A DNA stretch of 64,000 nucleotides, from the NCBI GenBank assembly GCA_009667805.1, contig CM019067.1:64960637-65024636 (forward strand), given 5' to 3'. The position numbers were made by a program, and so were the translations under genes. Origin of the DNA: Leptobrachium leishanense. Taxonomy: Eukaryota; Chordata; Amphibia; Anura; Megophryidae. Shown piece after piece: positions 34,284 through 45,910 of the stretch (position 1 is its first letter; each line of letters begins with the position of its first letter). Under the pieces are notes generated by a model that had not been told where the DNA came from, made no database searches, and saw only the letters and a program-made list of their open reading frames with translations.

Positions 34284-35080
34284 TGAGAGTTGGGGGTTCG
34301 GGTAAGAGGAGACGATAATATCAGATCATTGGCAGAGCGAAGTGGACAGGGCGGGAGGTACCTGCTAATAAGGGAGGAGATGTAGGAGGAGCGCGGTTAT
34401 GGAGAGCTTTGTTCGTGAGAACCAATATTTTGATTTGGATTCTGAAGGAAAAAGGAAGCCAGTGAAGAGATTGACAAAGGGGTGACGTGTGAGTGTGGGA
34501 GGTAAGGTGTATGAGCCTGGCACAGGCATTCATTACAGACTGCCGAGGGATAATCTGGGATCTAATAAGGCCTGGTGCATACTAGGTGTTTTTATGTGCG
34601 CACTAACGCGCATTAAAACGTACTTACCGGCGTGCGTTGCAGCATATAATTACGCAGATAGAGAAGAACACACGCATAACGCCTGCTACGCATAACGCGC
34701 GCTGACGACGTCTGTCATGGAAACACCAAGGCTTGTGCATTAGGATTGACGCGATGTTGGCCGTGTGCTGAACGTCAAATGTCAAAAGCCCCCTTTTTTT
34801 TTTACATTCAACTCAAATTCAGTTTATGCAATGTGCGTCAAAATTAACGCATCATCTGGCGTCTACCATCTCTTCCGTCATTTTTAACGCACGGGTGCGT
34901 TGTTTTTATTTTGCGTTAGTGCGCACAAAAAACACCTAGTGTGCACCCGGCCTAAGGCTAAAGAGAAGGAGGTAACAGTAGTCAACGCGGGAAATAATAA
35001 GAGCTTGGATGAGCATTTTAGCAGATTCCTGATTAAGAAAGGGATGGCACATGCACTGTGACTCATATTTCTCTGCCAGA
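34284..35080 (-). pseudogene. L2-type LINE fragment split by a MITE
   Basis: On the minus strand a part near 35000 gives ALIISRVDYCY, and after the MITE a part near 34500 gives NACARLIHLT and SLHWLPFSFRIQIKILVLTN. These are consecutive pieces of the same LINE C-terminal region as at 32514. Frameshifts and stops show it is dead. Confidence 0.8.
34569..34952. mobile_element. PIF/Harbinger-like MITE with perfect TAA duplication
   Basis: Inverted ends of about 40 bp begin GGCCKGGTGCAYACTAGGTG and continue TGTGCGCACTAACGC. TAA stands immediately outside both ends (34566-34568, 34953-34955), the PIF/Harbinger target signature. 384 bp, rich in ACGC words, non-coding. Confidence 0.87.
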
Positions 35081-35403
35081 TGATAATTTCTCCAAAACTG
35101 GATCTTTGTAGCTTTGTGATAATTGAACAATACGGTGTTAGGTAATAAACTGTAATTATGTGTGTATTTGTGGCAGAGGATAGATATATTGGGTGATAGT
35201 TTTTTACAGCTTCCTCTGCATGTAACGTCATCACCGCAGGGTCCTGATTTTTAATTCTCTTGATGACTTCCCAGCAGAATGCTAGCGGATTAGCAATTTG
35301 CCAAAGATACAATGATTCTGAAAGTCACAATATACAGGTAGACACTCAAAATATTTTATAACACTCTGAATCTGCTGCAATGGCTAAAAAATGGGATAAA
35401 TAA

Positions 35404-36367
35404 GGTTTGTGCATTATTAGTGATATTGCAGAAGGTATTAATGGAAAAGTATGTCTTTTTGCTGATGACACAAAGATTTGCAACAGGGTTGACGTTCCTG
35501 GAGGGATCAGCCAAATGACAAATGATTTAGATAAACTAAAAAAATGGTCGGAGTTGTGGCAATTGAGTTTTAATGTGGATAAGTGCAAGATAATGCACCT
35601 GGGACGTAAAAACCCAAGGGCTGAATATAGAATATTTGATACAGTCCTAACCTCAACATCTGAGGAAAGGGATTTAGGGGTCATTATTTCAGAGGATCTA
35701 AGGGTAAGTAGTCAATGTAATAGAGCAGCAGGAAATGCTAGCAGAATGCTTGGTTGTGTAGGGAGAGGTATTAGCAGTAGGAAAAGGGAAGTGCTCATGC
35801 CACTGTACAGAGCACTGGTGAGACCTCACTTGGAGTACTGTGTGCAGTACTGGAGACCGTATCTCCAGAAGGATATAGACCTCTTAGAGAGAGTTCAGAG
35901 AAGGGCTACTAAAATGGTGTACGGCTTGAAGGAGAAAAGTTACCAGGAAAGGCTTAATGATCTTAACATGTACAGCTTGGAAAAAAGACGAGACAGAGGA
36001 GATATGATAGAAACATTTAAATACGTAAAGGGAATCCACAAGGTAGAGGAAGGGAGTATATTTAAAAGGAAACAAAATAGCAAAACAAGAGGACATAGTC
36101 TTAGATTAGAGGGGCAAAGGTTTAAAAGTAACATCAGGAAGCATTATTTTACTGAGAGGGTGGTGGATACATGGAACAGTCTTCCAGTAGAAGTGGTAGA
36201 GGCCAAAACAGTAATTGAATTTAAGCAAGCATGGGATAGGCATAAGGCTATCCTAAACAAAAGATAAATCCAGGTAAAGTATCCATGTAATTGGGCAGAC
36301 TAGATGGGCCGAAAGGTTCTTATCTGCCGACATTTTTCTATGTTTCTATGTTTCTATGTTTCTATGT
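35404..36367 (+). pseudogene. Rex1/Babar-like non-LTR retrotransposon, 5'-truncated
   Basis: An uninterrupted frame to the stop at 36265-36267 (286 codons from 35407) contains the reverse transcriptase motif FADDTKICNRV (about 35458), SFNVDKCKIMHLG, RPHLEYCVQYWRP, ERVQRRATKM and the C-terminal VDTWNSLPVEVV block. The 3' UTR has AGATGGGCCGAAAGGTTC and ends in CTATGTTT-type octamer repeats (36336-36367), typical of this LINE group. Only the C-terminal half of the polymerase is present, so the copy is dead on arrival; the open frame suggests it is young. Family naming is from memory of motifs. Confidence 0.88.
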
Positions 36368-36892
36368 CATGGTTGCTAATGTTATTCTTGTGATAAAACC
36401 ATGGGTGTCAGCGGCATTGCTCATGTTTTGTCAGTAGCTTTTATTTTTGTTTGCATGTTTCTTATTTTTATGGCTGATATTTTTTGTAACAAAAATAACT
36501 ACATTTTATAATTTTTACATTCATACACTTTCAAAGTATTTGCTTATTTTGTCTATAGCAAAAACTGAAAAAAAATGCAATTCAGCTTTGAGATTTTTTT
36601 TATCTAAAACCATGAGCTTTGCTTTAAATACAGCACAACTAATTAAAATATTGACCTATGCTTACAGGTGAGTGCAAAAATGTGTGTATACACCTGCATA
36701 CCTATTTAAAACTAGCATAGCTTCCTGTTTACCTGTTTGCGATATAAGCATTGACTCTCAATACATGGCCCACAGCACTTGGATAGAAGATGTTTACTGT
36801 GCTACAGCTGCCATTTGTGTATTTTTTCACACATACTATAGAGCAGAGGGGGAAGAAGGGGATCACACTTTGTTCACCCAAGTAAAACAGGG
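36368..36892. other. AT-rich spacer, nothing recognised
   Basis: No transposon end, repeat or coding motif identified. Confidence 0.5.
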
Positions 36893-36900
36893 GCAGGGAT

Positions 36901-37840
36901 CAGAGGCGTAACTGGAAACCTCACGGCCCAGGTGCAGGAAACATGACGCCCATCCCCCACCCAAGGCAACAACATATTTTGTCCCCCCTCCCGTCAACAT
37001 GCATTGGTCCCCTCCAGGTCCACAATGTTGACTCCAGACAGTGTCCCATTTTTTCCAGGTTCACTATGACCTTTTCAGTCCATCCTATTTTTAATGTAAT
37101 GTGGACTATGTGTATCTCACAGAGCTCCACAGCAATAAACCTTACATTAATGTGTGCTGTGTATGAGCGTATCACCGAGCTGCACAGAAATAAAACTCAC
37201 AGCAATGTGCGGTGTGTATGAACCTATCAAAGAGCTCCACAACAATAAAACTCCCAGTAATGTGCGGTGTGTATGAGCATATCACAGAGCTCCACAGCAA
37301 TGTGCGGTGTGTATGAACGTATCAGAGCTCCACAGCAATAAAACTCACAGCAATGTGCGGTGTGTATGAGCATATTCACAGAGCTCCACAACAATGTGCA
37401 GTGTCTATGAATGTATCACAGAGCTCCACAGCAATGTGTAGTGTCTATGAATGTATCACAGAGCTCCACAGCAATGTGCAGTGTCTATGAACGTATCACA
37501 AAGCTCCACAGCAATATAACTCACAGCAATTTGCAGTGTGTATGAATGTATCACAGAGCTCCACAGCAATAAAACTCACAGTAATGTGCAGTGTTTATTA
37601 GTGTAAATCAGAGGTTTACAGCAACAAAACTCACAGTAATATGTGGTGTGCATGAGCGGATCACAGAGCTCCAAAGTAAAACTCACAAATAAGTATAAAA
37701 TTAATTAAAAAAAACTATTATATATATATATATATATATATAGGCAAGCCCCCAGGCCCAGGAAGGCGAGTGTGGGGCCCTCCGGACTCAGGGGCCCGGG
37801 TGCAGTGGTACCCTCTGCACCCTTGGTAGTTATGCCCCTG
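36901..37840. mobile_element. hAT element with internal minisatellite
   Basis: Left end CAGAGGCGTAACT and reversed right end CAGGGGCATAACT, flanked by a perfect 8-bp duplication GCAGGGAT (36893-36900, 37841-37848). 940 bp without coding capacity. Most of the interior is a 55-bp minisatellite related to that in the hAT element at 48833-50359. A TA run is at about 37717-37741. Confidence 0.9.
37130..37690. repeat. 55-bp minisatellite (about 11 copies, some shortened to 41 bp)
   Basis: Unit blocks: CAGAGCTCCACAGCAATAAA, ACTCACAGCAATGTGCGGTG, TGTATGAGCATATCA. Shortened units lack AATAAAACTCACAG. The AATAAAAC and AATGTGCAGTGTG blocks are the same as in the 49-kb array. Confidence 0.88.
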
Positions 37841-37848
37841 GCAGGGAT

Positions 37849-38924
37849 GCCTCTGCATCATATTCTTAAAAGGGGCACTATGCATTATGACCGCTCAATG
37901 TTGTCTTAGTGGTCACACTGCCCTGAGTGCCCTCGTCCAGGAGTTGAGTCCTTAGAAAAAAAGGTGGGAACTCCAAGATTTCTGTCCATCGATGATTCTT
38001 GTTATATAATAGGTTACGAGATGCTGTAGCAGCTGCAGCGCTTCTTTATGTATGAGAATGCTATTCCTTTGGCAAAAATAAAAATTGTCCTTCCCATGCA
38101 TTCCCAATGTACTTAAGCCCCGGAAAACCCTTTCGTTATAGACATTTTTTAAAAATTGGGTCTGAATAGAAAGGTATTGCAGCTTTCTAGTATATTGGCC
38201 AGTGGGATCTAAGTTCCTCCTGGTAAAAAAATGTGAGGGAACTGCCTTTCCAGGCTTTCCTGCTGGACATGACCGCTGCCCTCATCCCTCTCCATGAGAA
38301 GGCCTTGGAGGGTTGATTCAGCTCTCTGATTACAGGAGCTTAATCCTCCACCCTGAGCACAGCTCCGGTTCCGGGATTGTAGGACTTTTAGGTCCTAAAT
38401 AGCATTGAGAGCCATTGAATTGGCTGTTGCTCGCTCGAGTTATTTAGCGTAGACTTTGCTGCAGTTGCCACCATAGTGTCAGTTGAAGTTGTCTAGCATT
38501 TTTTTAACCCATGATCATTCCGGAGTTTATATCGCTACTTTAAAATCACTATAATATAATTATCATCAGTGTTGCAAACAATAGTGGAACAATGCTAAAT
38601 GGAGAAGAGCTGCAGCTTACTCATTTTATAGAAGAATAGCAGCGGTAACATTGTTCACCCTTGGTTGCAGCAACCGCAATTGTTTAATTTTACTTCAGTC
38701 GATAGCCAAAGTTCACCGAAGTTGCAACAACAGCACTAAATACTGTCGTTTGCATCTGTAGTGAACTTTGTGCCACAATGGTGCTTAGTGAATAATCCCT
38801 AAATAGTTTGAATTGCTAAAACACTTCTATTACTGGAAGGGATTTATTAAGGCTGATTTAGAGGGAAATAAAAGAGAGGAAGAAAAGAATATCCCTGATC
38901 AACTTAGCTCTAGCTTGGCTCTAA
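37849..38924. other. No recognised gene
   Basis: Ordinary-looking spacer with no tandem repeat or transposon ends identified. Confidence 0.5.
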
Positions 38925-39349
38925 GGCTAGGGTCAGACGAACGCATTTTTATGTTGTCTGTGAAAAAGTGCGTTCGAACGAATGGACGCATTTTTTCACA
39001 GAATACGTGATAGTGGTCATACTATGCGCATTTTCGTCCGTGATTTTGTACGGATCATCAATAAAACACTTCTTGCATCTGGACGTTATGTTGGCCGGAC
39101 ATTAGCAGCGTCTGACGTCTCCAATTCACGCACACACGCCTCTAGCGGACGCAGCGCACTCTGTACATCAGTACTAGCGGTTTCACGTTCTCGAAAAAAT
39201 GCGTTCATTTTCCACTTGCGTTGCGCAGCCGGACTTTTGTGCGACCGTACTTCGTATATTGGCCGTCATTGCCCGGCATCTGCTGCTAGTGCGGCCGTGA
39301 TTAAGTGCGGCTGCACGCGCGTTCGCACTGCCTCAGTCTGACCCTAGCC
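38925..39349 (+). mobile_element. GGCTAGGGTCAGAC-type MITE, full length
   Basis: Inverted ends GGCTAGGGTCAGAC, preceded by TAA and followed by TTA (a 3-bp target with one mismatch), point to the PIF/Harbinger group. 425 bp, CpG-rich. An open frame of 119 codons exists but its sequence is simply the repeat. A truncated inverse copy is at 29424-29790. Confidence 0.78.
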
Positions 39350-39352
39350 TTA

Positions 39353-40008
39353 CATAGCTACAATGTGGTATCATCAGGTATAACAGTGTGCTTTGCTTGC
39401 CAACATTATTAACTGCTAAGATGCCGGGCAGATCACAGTCATTAGTGTGTGTAGTCAATATTTAATTAGTTTATTTACTTTATTTAATTTAATTAGCTTT
39501 GTAGTCAATATTTAAATGTTGACTTTTTAAATATGAACCCATTTTTTCCAAATAGAATCCACTGTAATCCTGCAACAACAAAAAAAGTTTTGAGGAGAGG
39601 ATTCATCGTTATTGTGACATTTATGTAAATAAAATTCTTGTACAATACACATAACATGAAGTGCACTAAGGGTTATTTAACTTTCAATAAATTCTGAAAT
39701 GTTTCCAAAACAAATGGACAGACTTGGAGTAAATGTCATTTAAATTCTTCTGTATGTTTTTTACTGACTTTATGTAAAGCCTTACTGTTACCAAAATATA
39801 TGTAGTACTATAAAGTAGAAGTGCATAAAATGCAGAAAGTGTATTCAAAACAATCTGAATGCCAAAATCCAACTGCATGCTCAAGAAATACTGAAATCTG
39901 TCCTTTCTGAAATTTTTGAATAAAAATTATTTGAAATATGGACGGTATAGACATCACAGAAACCTAGCAGAAACTGTTGATAGACTGCAATCTTTTTCAA
40001 TAGATATA
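39353..40008. other. AT-rich spacer, nothing recognised
   Basis: No repeat or coding motif identified. Confidence 0.5.
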
Positions 40009-40953
40009 CTATATTGCCAAAAGTATCCGCTCACCCATCCAAATAATCAGAATCAGGTGTTCCAATCACTTACATGGCCACAGGTATATAAAATCAAGCA
40101 CCTAGGCATGCAGACTGTTTTTACAAACATTTGTGAAAGAATGGGTCGCTCTCAGGAGCTCAGTGAATTCCAGCGTGGAACTGTGATAGGATTTCACCTG
40201 TGCAACAAATCCAGTCGTGAAATTTCCTCGCTCCTAAATAATCCACAGTCAACTGTCAGCTGTATTATAAGAACGTGGAAGTGTTTGGGAACGACAGCAA
40301 CTCAGCCACGAAGTGGTAGGCCACGTAAACTGACGGAGCGGGGTCAGCGGATGCTGAGGTGCATAGTGCGAAGAGGTCGCCAACTTTCTGCAGAGTCAAT
40401 CGCTACAGACCTCCAAACTTCATGTGGCCTTCAGATTAGTACAAGAACAGTGCTCAGAGAGCTTCATGGAATGGGTTTCCATGGCCGAGCAGCTGCATCC
40501 AAGCCATACATCACCAAGTGCAATGCAAAGCGTCGGATGCAGTGGTATAAAGCACGCCACCTCTGGACTCTAGAGCAGTGGAGACGCGTTCTCTGGAGTG
40601 ACGAATTGTGCTTCTCTATCTGGCAATCTGATGGACGAGTCTGGGTTTGGCGGTTGCCAGGAGAACGGTACTTGTCTGACTGCATTGTGCCAAGTGTAAA
40701 GTTTGGTGGAGAGGGGATTATGGTGTGGGGTTGTTTTTCAGGAGCTGGGCTTGGCCCTTTAGTTCCAGTGAAAGGAACTCTGAATGCTTCAGCATACCAA
40801 GACATTTTGGACAATTCCATGCTCCCAACTTTGTGGGAACAGTTTGGAGCTGGCCCCGTCCTCCTCCAACATGACTGTGCACCAGTGCACAAAGCAAGGT
40901 CCATAAAGACATGGATGACAGAGTCTGGTGTGGATGAACTTGACTGGCCTGCA
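40009..40953 (+). pseudogene. Tc1-like transposon, 3'-truncated, with partial transposase
   Basis: The left end CTATATTGCCAAAAGTATCC follows TA and is a known type of Tc1 end. The transposase starts at ATG 40141 ([16 protein letters not shown]) and runs unbroken for about 270 residues: paired helix-turn-helix regions, GRPRKLT hinge, first Asp in LWSDELCF (about 40600) and second Asp in LQHDCAPVH (about 40872). At 40953, after DELDWPA, where SPDLNPIEH should supply the catalytic Glu, it joins another repeat, so the C-terminus and right end are gone. The longer frame (39916-41229) is read-through and not a real start or end. Confidence 0.9.
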
Positions 40954-40956
40954 GTG

Positions 40957-41125
40957 ATTGGAGGGTTCTGTATAAAAACAGACCCTGGATGCAATAAATG
41001 GGAGACAGATGTCATTTGCATATCCTACCCAGAATTCCTTGCTGCATGTGTGGAATGCAGCACAGGAGCTCTGGGATGCAGTTTTAGGAATTGCTGTGAT
41101 GTGCAGATGGCTTCTACAATAAGAA
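40957..41125 (-). repeat. Dispersed repeat, inverse of 46975-47145
   Basis: Reversed, this stretch matches 46975-47145 closely over about 165 bp (ACATCACAGCAATTC, AGAGCTCCTGT, CATGCAGCAAGGAA, CAGGGTCTGTTTTTA). It forms the breakpoint of the truncated Tc1 element and is the immediate left flank of the Gypsy element. Confidence 0.75.
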
Positions 41126-41153
41126 ACATAACCATTATAGAGTGGAGGCTTTT

Positions 41154-41359
41154 TGTAGTAGATCAGTGTTATACTTATTTACCACTAGAGGGCATAGTTG
41201 TTTGTGTAACCTGTTTTCTGTTAATGTAAATATGTTTCCGGGTCAGGGGTTGTTGTTGCCAGTTTCCTGAATGGGAGAGCTGTGTCTGTACCAGCGAATA
41301 AAAAGAATAAGTAATTCATTCACCACCTGTCTCTGCATCAGTCATATGAAGATATTACA
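41154..41359 (+). repeat. 5' LTR of the Gypsy element (206 bp)
   Basis: It differs from the 3' LTR by a few substitutions and by a 32-bp segment (about 41299-41330) containing AATAAA that the 3' LTR lacks. The segment lies between two copies of ACCA, as expected of a slippage deletion in the other LTR. Confidence 0.9.
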
Positions 41360-41578
41360 TAAATGTCGACGAGGAAAAAACGGTGTGTATTGAGAGACTG
41401 TTATGTGAAGGTTCAGAGGCTGCATAGCAGCTGAAGACAAGCTAAAAAAAAACCAAAAAAACTGCAGGAAAAGAAGTCGTTTGCTGAGACAGGATGGCAC
41501 TGATGGGTCAGGTGAACCCCTTTGATTGTGAGTTGCAATCATGGGACGAATACATAGAAATGTTGGAATTTTTCATTC

Positions 41579-42595
41579 TTGTATGGGAGACAATTTACCA
41601 TTGTAACAGACCATAAACCACTGATCTCATTATTTAATGAACTGAAGGAGGTGCCACAAATGGCCTCACCCCGCATTCAGAGATGGGCTGTGACGTCATG
41701 TGGATATGAGTACTCTATTGTGTACAAAGCAGGAAAGGATCATCAAAATGCGGATGGCTTGAGCCGGTTGCCGGTGGCAGGAGATGAGGTGGAGACTTCT
41801 GCTGTGGAAGAAAGAGTACTTCTGTTGGAAGAAAATGGCGTACCATTGATTAAAGCCGAACACGTGAGGAAATGGACAGATACGGATACCGTTTTGGCGC
41901 GGATTAGAGAGTTTGTCCTCAGAGGATGGCCAAAAAGAGTGGATAAATCAATGTTTGGAGCTTATGCAAAAAGGAAAGAGGAACTGAGTGTGCAAGTTGT
42001 GTCTTGTGGGGTGCTCGAGTAGTCATTCCACCCCCAGGTCGTACAGACTTAATGAAAACGTGCACCTTGTGCCAAGAAAATCGAAATTCTCCCCAGTGTG
42101 CACCTTTACATCCTTGGGAAGTACCAAGAATTCACATTGATTATGTTGGCCCATGGATGGGTAAGAGGTTTTTGATTTTGGTGAATGCTTACTCTAAATG
42201 GATAGAGGTGTACCCCTTAAATAAATCCACCTCCGCAGTAACTGTTCAATGTCTCAGACAGAGTTTTAGTCAACATGGAATACCCAAAATGGTGGTATCA
42301 GACAATGGCAGCAGTTTTACAAGTATGGAGTTTCAAGAGTTTATGGCCCGAAATGGTATTAAACACATAACCACAGCACCTTACCATGCAGCGTCCAATG
42401 GACTGGCAGAAAGGGCGGTGCAGACATTTAAAGGCCTGATGAAAAAAAGCTCAGGAGATTCCATTGAAATCAGGCTGGCTAGAGCGTTGTTTAGTTACAG
42501 GAGAACTCCTCAGACGACGTCTGGAAAATCACCTGCAGAACTGTTGTGTGGAAGAAAATTGCATCCACCTTGGACCTAATACATCCAGATTTTAA
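41579..42595 (+). pseudogene. Gypsy pol remnant: RNase H and integrase core
   Basis: 41579-42022 reads FTIVTDHKPLISLF and DHQNADGLSRLP, the end of the RNase H domain. 42004-42579 is integrase: the zinc-binding region has lost its His half (PPPGR joined to CTLCQENRN), while the DDE core is intact with HIDYVGPW, VVSDNGSSF and SNGLAERAVQTFK. A single-base shift after ELLCGRK (about 42555) moves DLIHPDF to the next frame, directly before the TTAA insertion at 42596. The function would have been DNA integration of the retroelement. Confidence 0.9.
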
Positions 42596-43829
42596 CCCTT
42601 TCAATGCGGAGGACGCGCTCAGCGCGTCCTCCGCATTCCCGCTGCTGTGCGGAGGACGCGCTGAGCGCGTCCTCCCATTGGGGTCAGCGTTCGGCCGGAT
42701 TCCGGCCGATCGCTGGCCCCCCCGGTGCGGGCTGACATCCTCGATGTCAGCCGCGCATCCGGGACCGCAGCCGCCAGAATTAGGTGTCATCGCGGCAGCG
42801 CGATGACACCTAATTCAGGCGCCCCCCCCCGCATGTGCGGAGGAGGCGCCTGAAAGGGAGGGGGGGAGGTCCTTCGGACCTCTCTCCCTCCCGATCGGCG
42901 GCTCTGCGGGGGTTAACCCAGGCATCATTTGGAAGGGCACAGCCTGCCCTTCCAAATGGTACCTGGCATTAACCCCTGGGGAGCTGGATCGCGAATCGGC
43001 GCTGAAAAGCGCCAGTTCGCGATCCTTTCCCGGAGCTGGCCGACATCTTGGATGTCGGCCAAGCCTCCGGGAACTCCCCTGAGGACTGGCGTCATCGTGC
43101 GTAGCACGATGACGCCAGTCCTAGAGTTAACCCCTAACTGCCACCAACTGTGGAGATAGGGAGTTCCAATGAACTCCCTATCTCCCGATCCGTGGCAGTT
43201 AGGGGTTAATGTTTGGTATGGTTGGATCGGCCAGAGCATGGCCGTTCCAACAATACCAAACTTGAATGTGAAAAAAGTTTTAAAAAAAAATAAAAATAAA
43301 AATTAAAAATAAAATATATTTAAAAAAAAAATATAAAAAAAAATAAACATTTTTTTTTCTTTTTTTTGGTTTGTTAGTGTAGCAATATTGTTCCCATTGC
43401 AATTATAATGTGAACAATGATGCTGCACTAACGATTTTTGTATGCGGTGCGTTTGTTAAAAATCGCGTAATTTTCCCTGAAAAAAAATGTAACGAGACCC
43501 CATCTCTAATTTTTTTAACAAGCGCACCCCATACAAATATAACCGCAATTGCTCGCATGTTAAAATGTGAAAAAAAAACACTTTACACGTTGTAAATTAT
43601 TGAAAATACATATTTCATTGCATTTTTTGTTATAATATACAGACATGACATAACGTATACATATAATAATGACATATTATGAATCTACTGAGTCTGACGG
43701 AAAGAACGATATATAATATGTCTGGGTCATATACTAAAATAAGCCTTAAAAACACGTTTAAACATGATGAGCAAAACCGGTAAAAATGACCTCAGCACAG
43801 AGGCGGGAAAAGCCTCAGCAGCGAAAGGG
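42596..43829. mobile_element. TTAA-flanked piggyBac-like MITE inside Gypsy pol
   Basis: TTAA at 42592-42595 and 43830-43833; ends CCCTTTCAATGC and, reversed, CCCTTTCGCTGC. Removing it restores the pol frame through HPDF-KGQMQEK. The left 650 bp is a chain of hairpins (GGAGGACGCGCT/AGCGCGTCCTCC near 42607-42673, ATTAGGTGTCATCGCG mirror near 42779-42814, GGAACTCC and ACTGCCAC mirrors to 43250), the right half is AT-rich with A/T runs. Layout resembles the left part of the piggyBac element at 12724. Non-coding. Confidence 0.88.
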
Positions 43830-44237
43830 TTAAAGGTCAGATGCAGGAAAAACAGTTGAAGCAAAAGCTTTATCATGATCAACATGCTAAGGAGAGACAT
43901 CTAATGGAAGGAGACATAGATTACACTAGAAATTTTGGTGTGGGACCTGCCTGGATTCCGGGGACAGTTCAGGAAAAGACGGGACCTGTGTCATGCACAG
44001 TCACACTTGGAAATGGCCAGATTGTGCGTCGTCATATTGACCAGGTGACAAGACATATGGTATCTCCGGGGACACTGTCGGCAGTGGCGTAGCGTGGGGG
44101 GGGGGCTGGAGGGGCCGTGGCCCCGGGTGCAGTTTTCTTAGGGGCGCATAATTTCAAAAGAAATTTGCGCCCCTAAAAGTTCAGGCCCGGTCTGACCCCC
44201 CGGGCCCTCGGGTGCCGCCCAAGGGCCCGCGGGTTGA

Positions 44238-44488
44238 GGGGGCCCAGATGCCAGGCAGCGGGAGTGCCTGCCCGGTCCTGAACCGTGTGAGTCCATGTTG
44301 AAGGGGGGCGGCTGCGTGCAGGCGCAGGTCACATGGTCCAGCTAATCAGGTGGTACTGAGTCTCTGTACCACCTGACTGGCCGGACCATGTGACCTGTGC
44401 ACGCACGCAGCCGCCTCCCCTTCAACACGAACTCACACTGTTCAGGACTGGGCAGGCACTCCCGCTGCCCGGCATCTGGGCCCCAACC
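44238..44488. repeat. Long hairpin inside the 44-kb hAT element
   Basis: Arms of about 115 bp (44238-44353 and 44370-44488) centre on GGTGGTACTGAG/CTCTGTACCACC. Outer arms contain CAGGCACTCCCGCTGCC and inner arms GGCTGCGTGC and GGTCACATGGTCC. The inner part recurs in the hairpin at 50122-50275. Confidence 0.88.
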
Positions 44489-44504
44489 CCTGCTGGATCC
44501 GGAG

Positions 44505-45470
44505 CTGGGGCAATATCCATGTATGAGCTGGCTGCCGCTGGGGCAATATCCAGGTGAGAGCTGGCTGGGGCAATATCCAGGTGAGAAATGGGGCAATATT
44601 CATGTGAGAGCTGGGGCAATATTCATGTGAGAGCTGGGGCAATATCCATGTGTGAGCTGGGGCAATATTCATGTGAGAGCTGGGGCAATATCCAGGTGAG
44701 AGCTGGCTGGGGCAATATTCATGTGTGAGCTGGGGCAATATTCATGTGAGAGCTGGGGCAATATCCATGTTTGAGCTGGGGCAATATTCATGTGTGAGCT
44801 GGGGCAATATCCAAGTGTGAGCTGGGGCAATATCCAAGTGTGAGCTGGGGCAATATCCATGTGTGAGCTGGGGCAATATTCATGTGAGGGCTGGGGCAAT
44901 ATTCATGTGTGAGCTGGGGCAATATTCATGTGAGAGCTGGGGCAATATCCATGTGTGAGCTGGGGCAATATCCAAGTGTGAGCTGGGGCAATATCCATGT
45001 GTGAGCTGGGGCAATATTCATGTGTGAGCTGGGGCAATATCCAAGTGTGAGCTGTGGCAATATCCATGTGTGAGCTGGGGCAATATTCATGTGTGAGCTG
45101 GGGCAATATTCATGTGAGAGCTGGGGCAATATCCATGTGTGAGCTGGGGCAATATTCATGTGAGAGCTGGGGCAATATCCATGTGTGAGCTGGGGCAATA
45201 TCCATGTGTGAGCTGGGGCAATATTCATGTGAGAGCTGGGGCAATATCCATGTTTGAGCTGGGGCAGATATCCATGTGTGAGCTGGGGCAATATCCATGT
45301 GTGCACTGGGGCAATATCCATGGGAGAGCTGGGGCAATATCCATGTGTGAGCTGGGGCAATATCCATGTGTGAGCTGGGGCAATATCCATGCGAGAGCTG
45401 GCTGGGGCAATATCCATGTGAGAGCTGGCTGGGGCAATATCCATGTGAAAGCTGGCTGGGGCAATATCGA
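44505..45470. repeat. 23-bp minisatellite (about 42 copies)
   Basis: Unit GCTGGGGCAATATCCATGTG followed by TGA, with variants TTCATG, CCAAGTG, GAGAG for GTGAG, and longer units repeating GCTG. The first 19 bases equal the reverse complement of the 19-bp Helitron unit apart from C/T at one position. Many open frames arise from the repeat and are not genes. Confidence 0.95.
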
Positions 45471-45910
45471 TAACGTGTCCACAGGTTGGGGGCGCACACA
45501 ATTCTTGGCTGGCCCCGGACACTGACAACCCACGCTACGCCACTGACTGTCCGGTTTGGAGAACCAATTAATGCCAGATAGGGTGCGGCTGGCACCCCCT
45601 TCTGATGACGTTCTTGCAGAAGATGGTAATGGGGCGCAGATGGGAGAGCTTCCAACGGAACAGCTGTTGGAGTCTCCAGGTGTGGAGGAGCAGCAAGAGT
45701 TAAGGAGATCCACCAGACCGAAGAAAGCACCAACGTACCTGCAGGATTATGCTTAGCTTAGTAGTGAGTTCCCCAGCCACAGGACAAGAATGCGTCCTGG
45801 AACTCACTGGGACGGAGGTAGTCTACCCGAATCCCGAGTTTAGTAGAAGTTTTGGTGTGCCTATGGACACGTGAACCTTTTTGAAACTAGTGTTATCAGA
45901 GGAAAGGGGA

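Larger units (their letters stand above)
44082..45545. mobile_element. hAT element with long hairpin and 23-bp minisatellite
   Basis: Perfect inverted ends CAGTGGCGTAGCGTGGG; 8-bp flanks ACTGTCGG (44074-44081) and ACTGTCCG (45546-45553), one mismatch. The interior is a hairpin (44238-44488) followed by a minisatellite (about 44505-45470) and a short right end. No transposase. It is the youngest layer here, since it sits in a Gypsy copy that is itself inserted in older repeats. Confidence 0.9.
43834..45756 (+). pseudogene. Gypsy integrase C-terminus, split by a hAT element
   Basis: 43838-44081 continues integrase (KQLKQKLYHDQHAKERHL, then WIPGTVQEKTGPVSCTV, a C-terminal barrel-like region, and VRRHIDQV). 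After the hAT insertion it resumes at 45554 and ends with RRSTRPKKAPTYLQDYA and a stop at 45754-45756, a common terminus of vertebrate Gypsy pol. Confidence 0.88.

Noticed and set aside
38982..39341. 119-codon frame as a gene
   Set aside because: It lies wholly inside the MITE at 38925-39349, whose CpG-rich sequence happens to lack stops.
44342..45733. Frames of up to 207 codons with repeated CPSSHMDIAPA-like residues
   Set aside because: Translation of the 23-bp minisatellite on the minus strand; only the Gypsy terminus at 45554-45756 on the plus strand is a real remnant.
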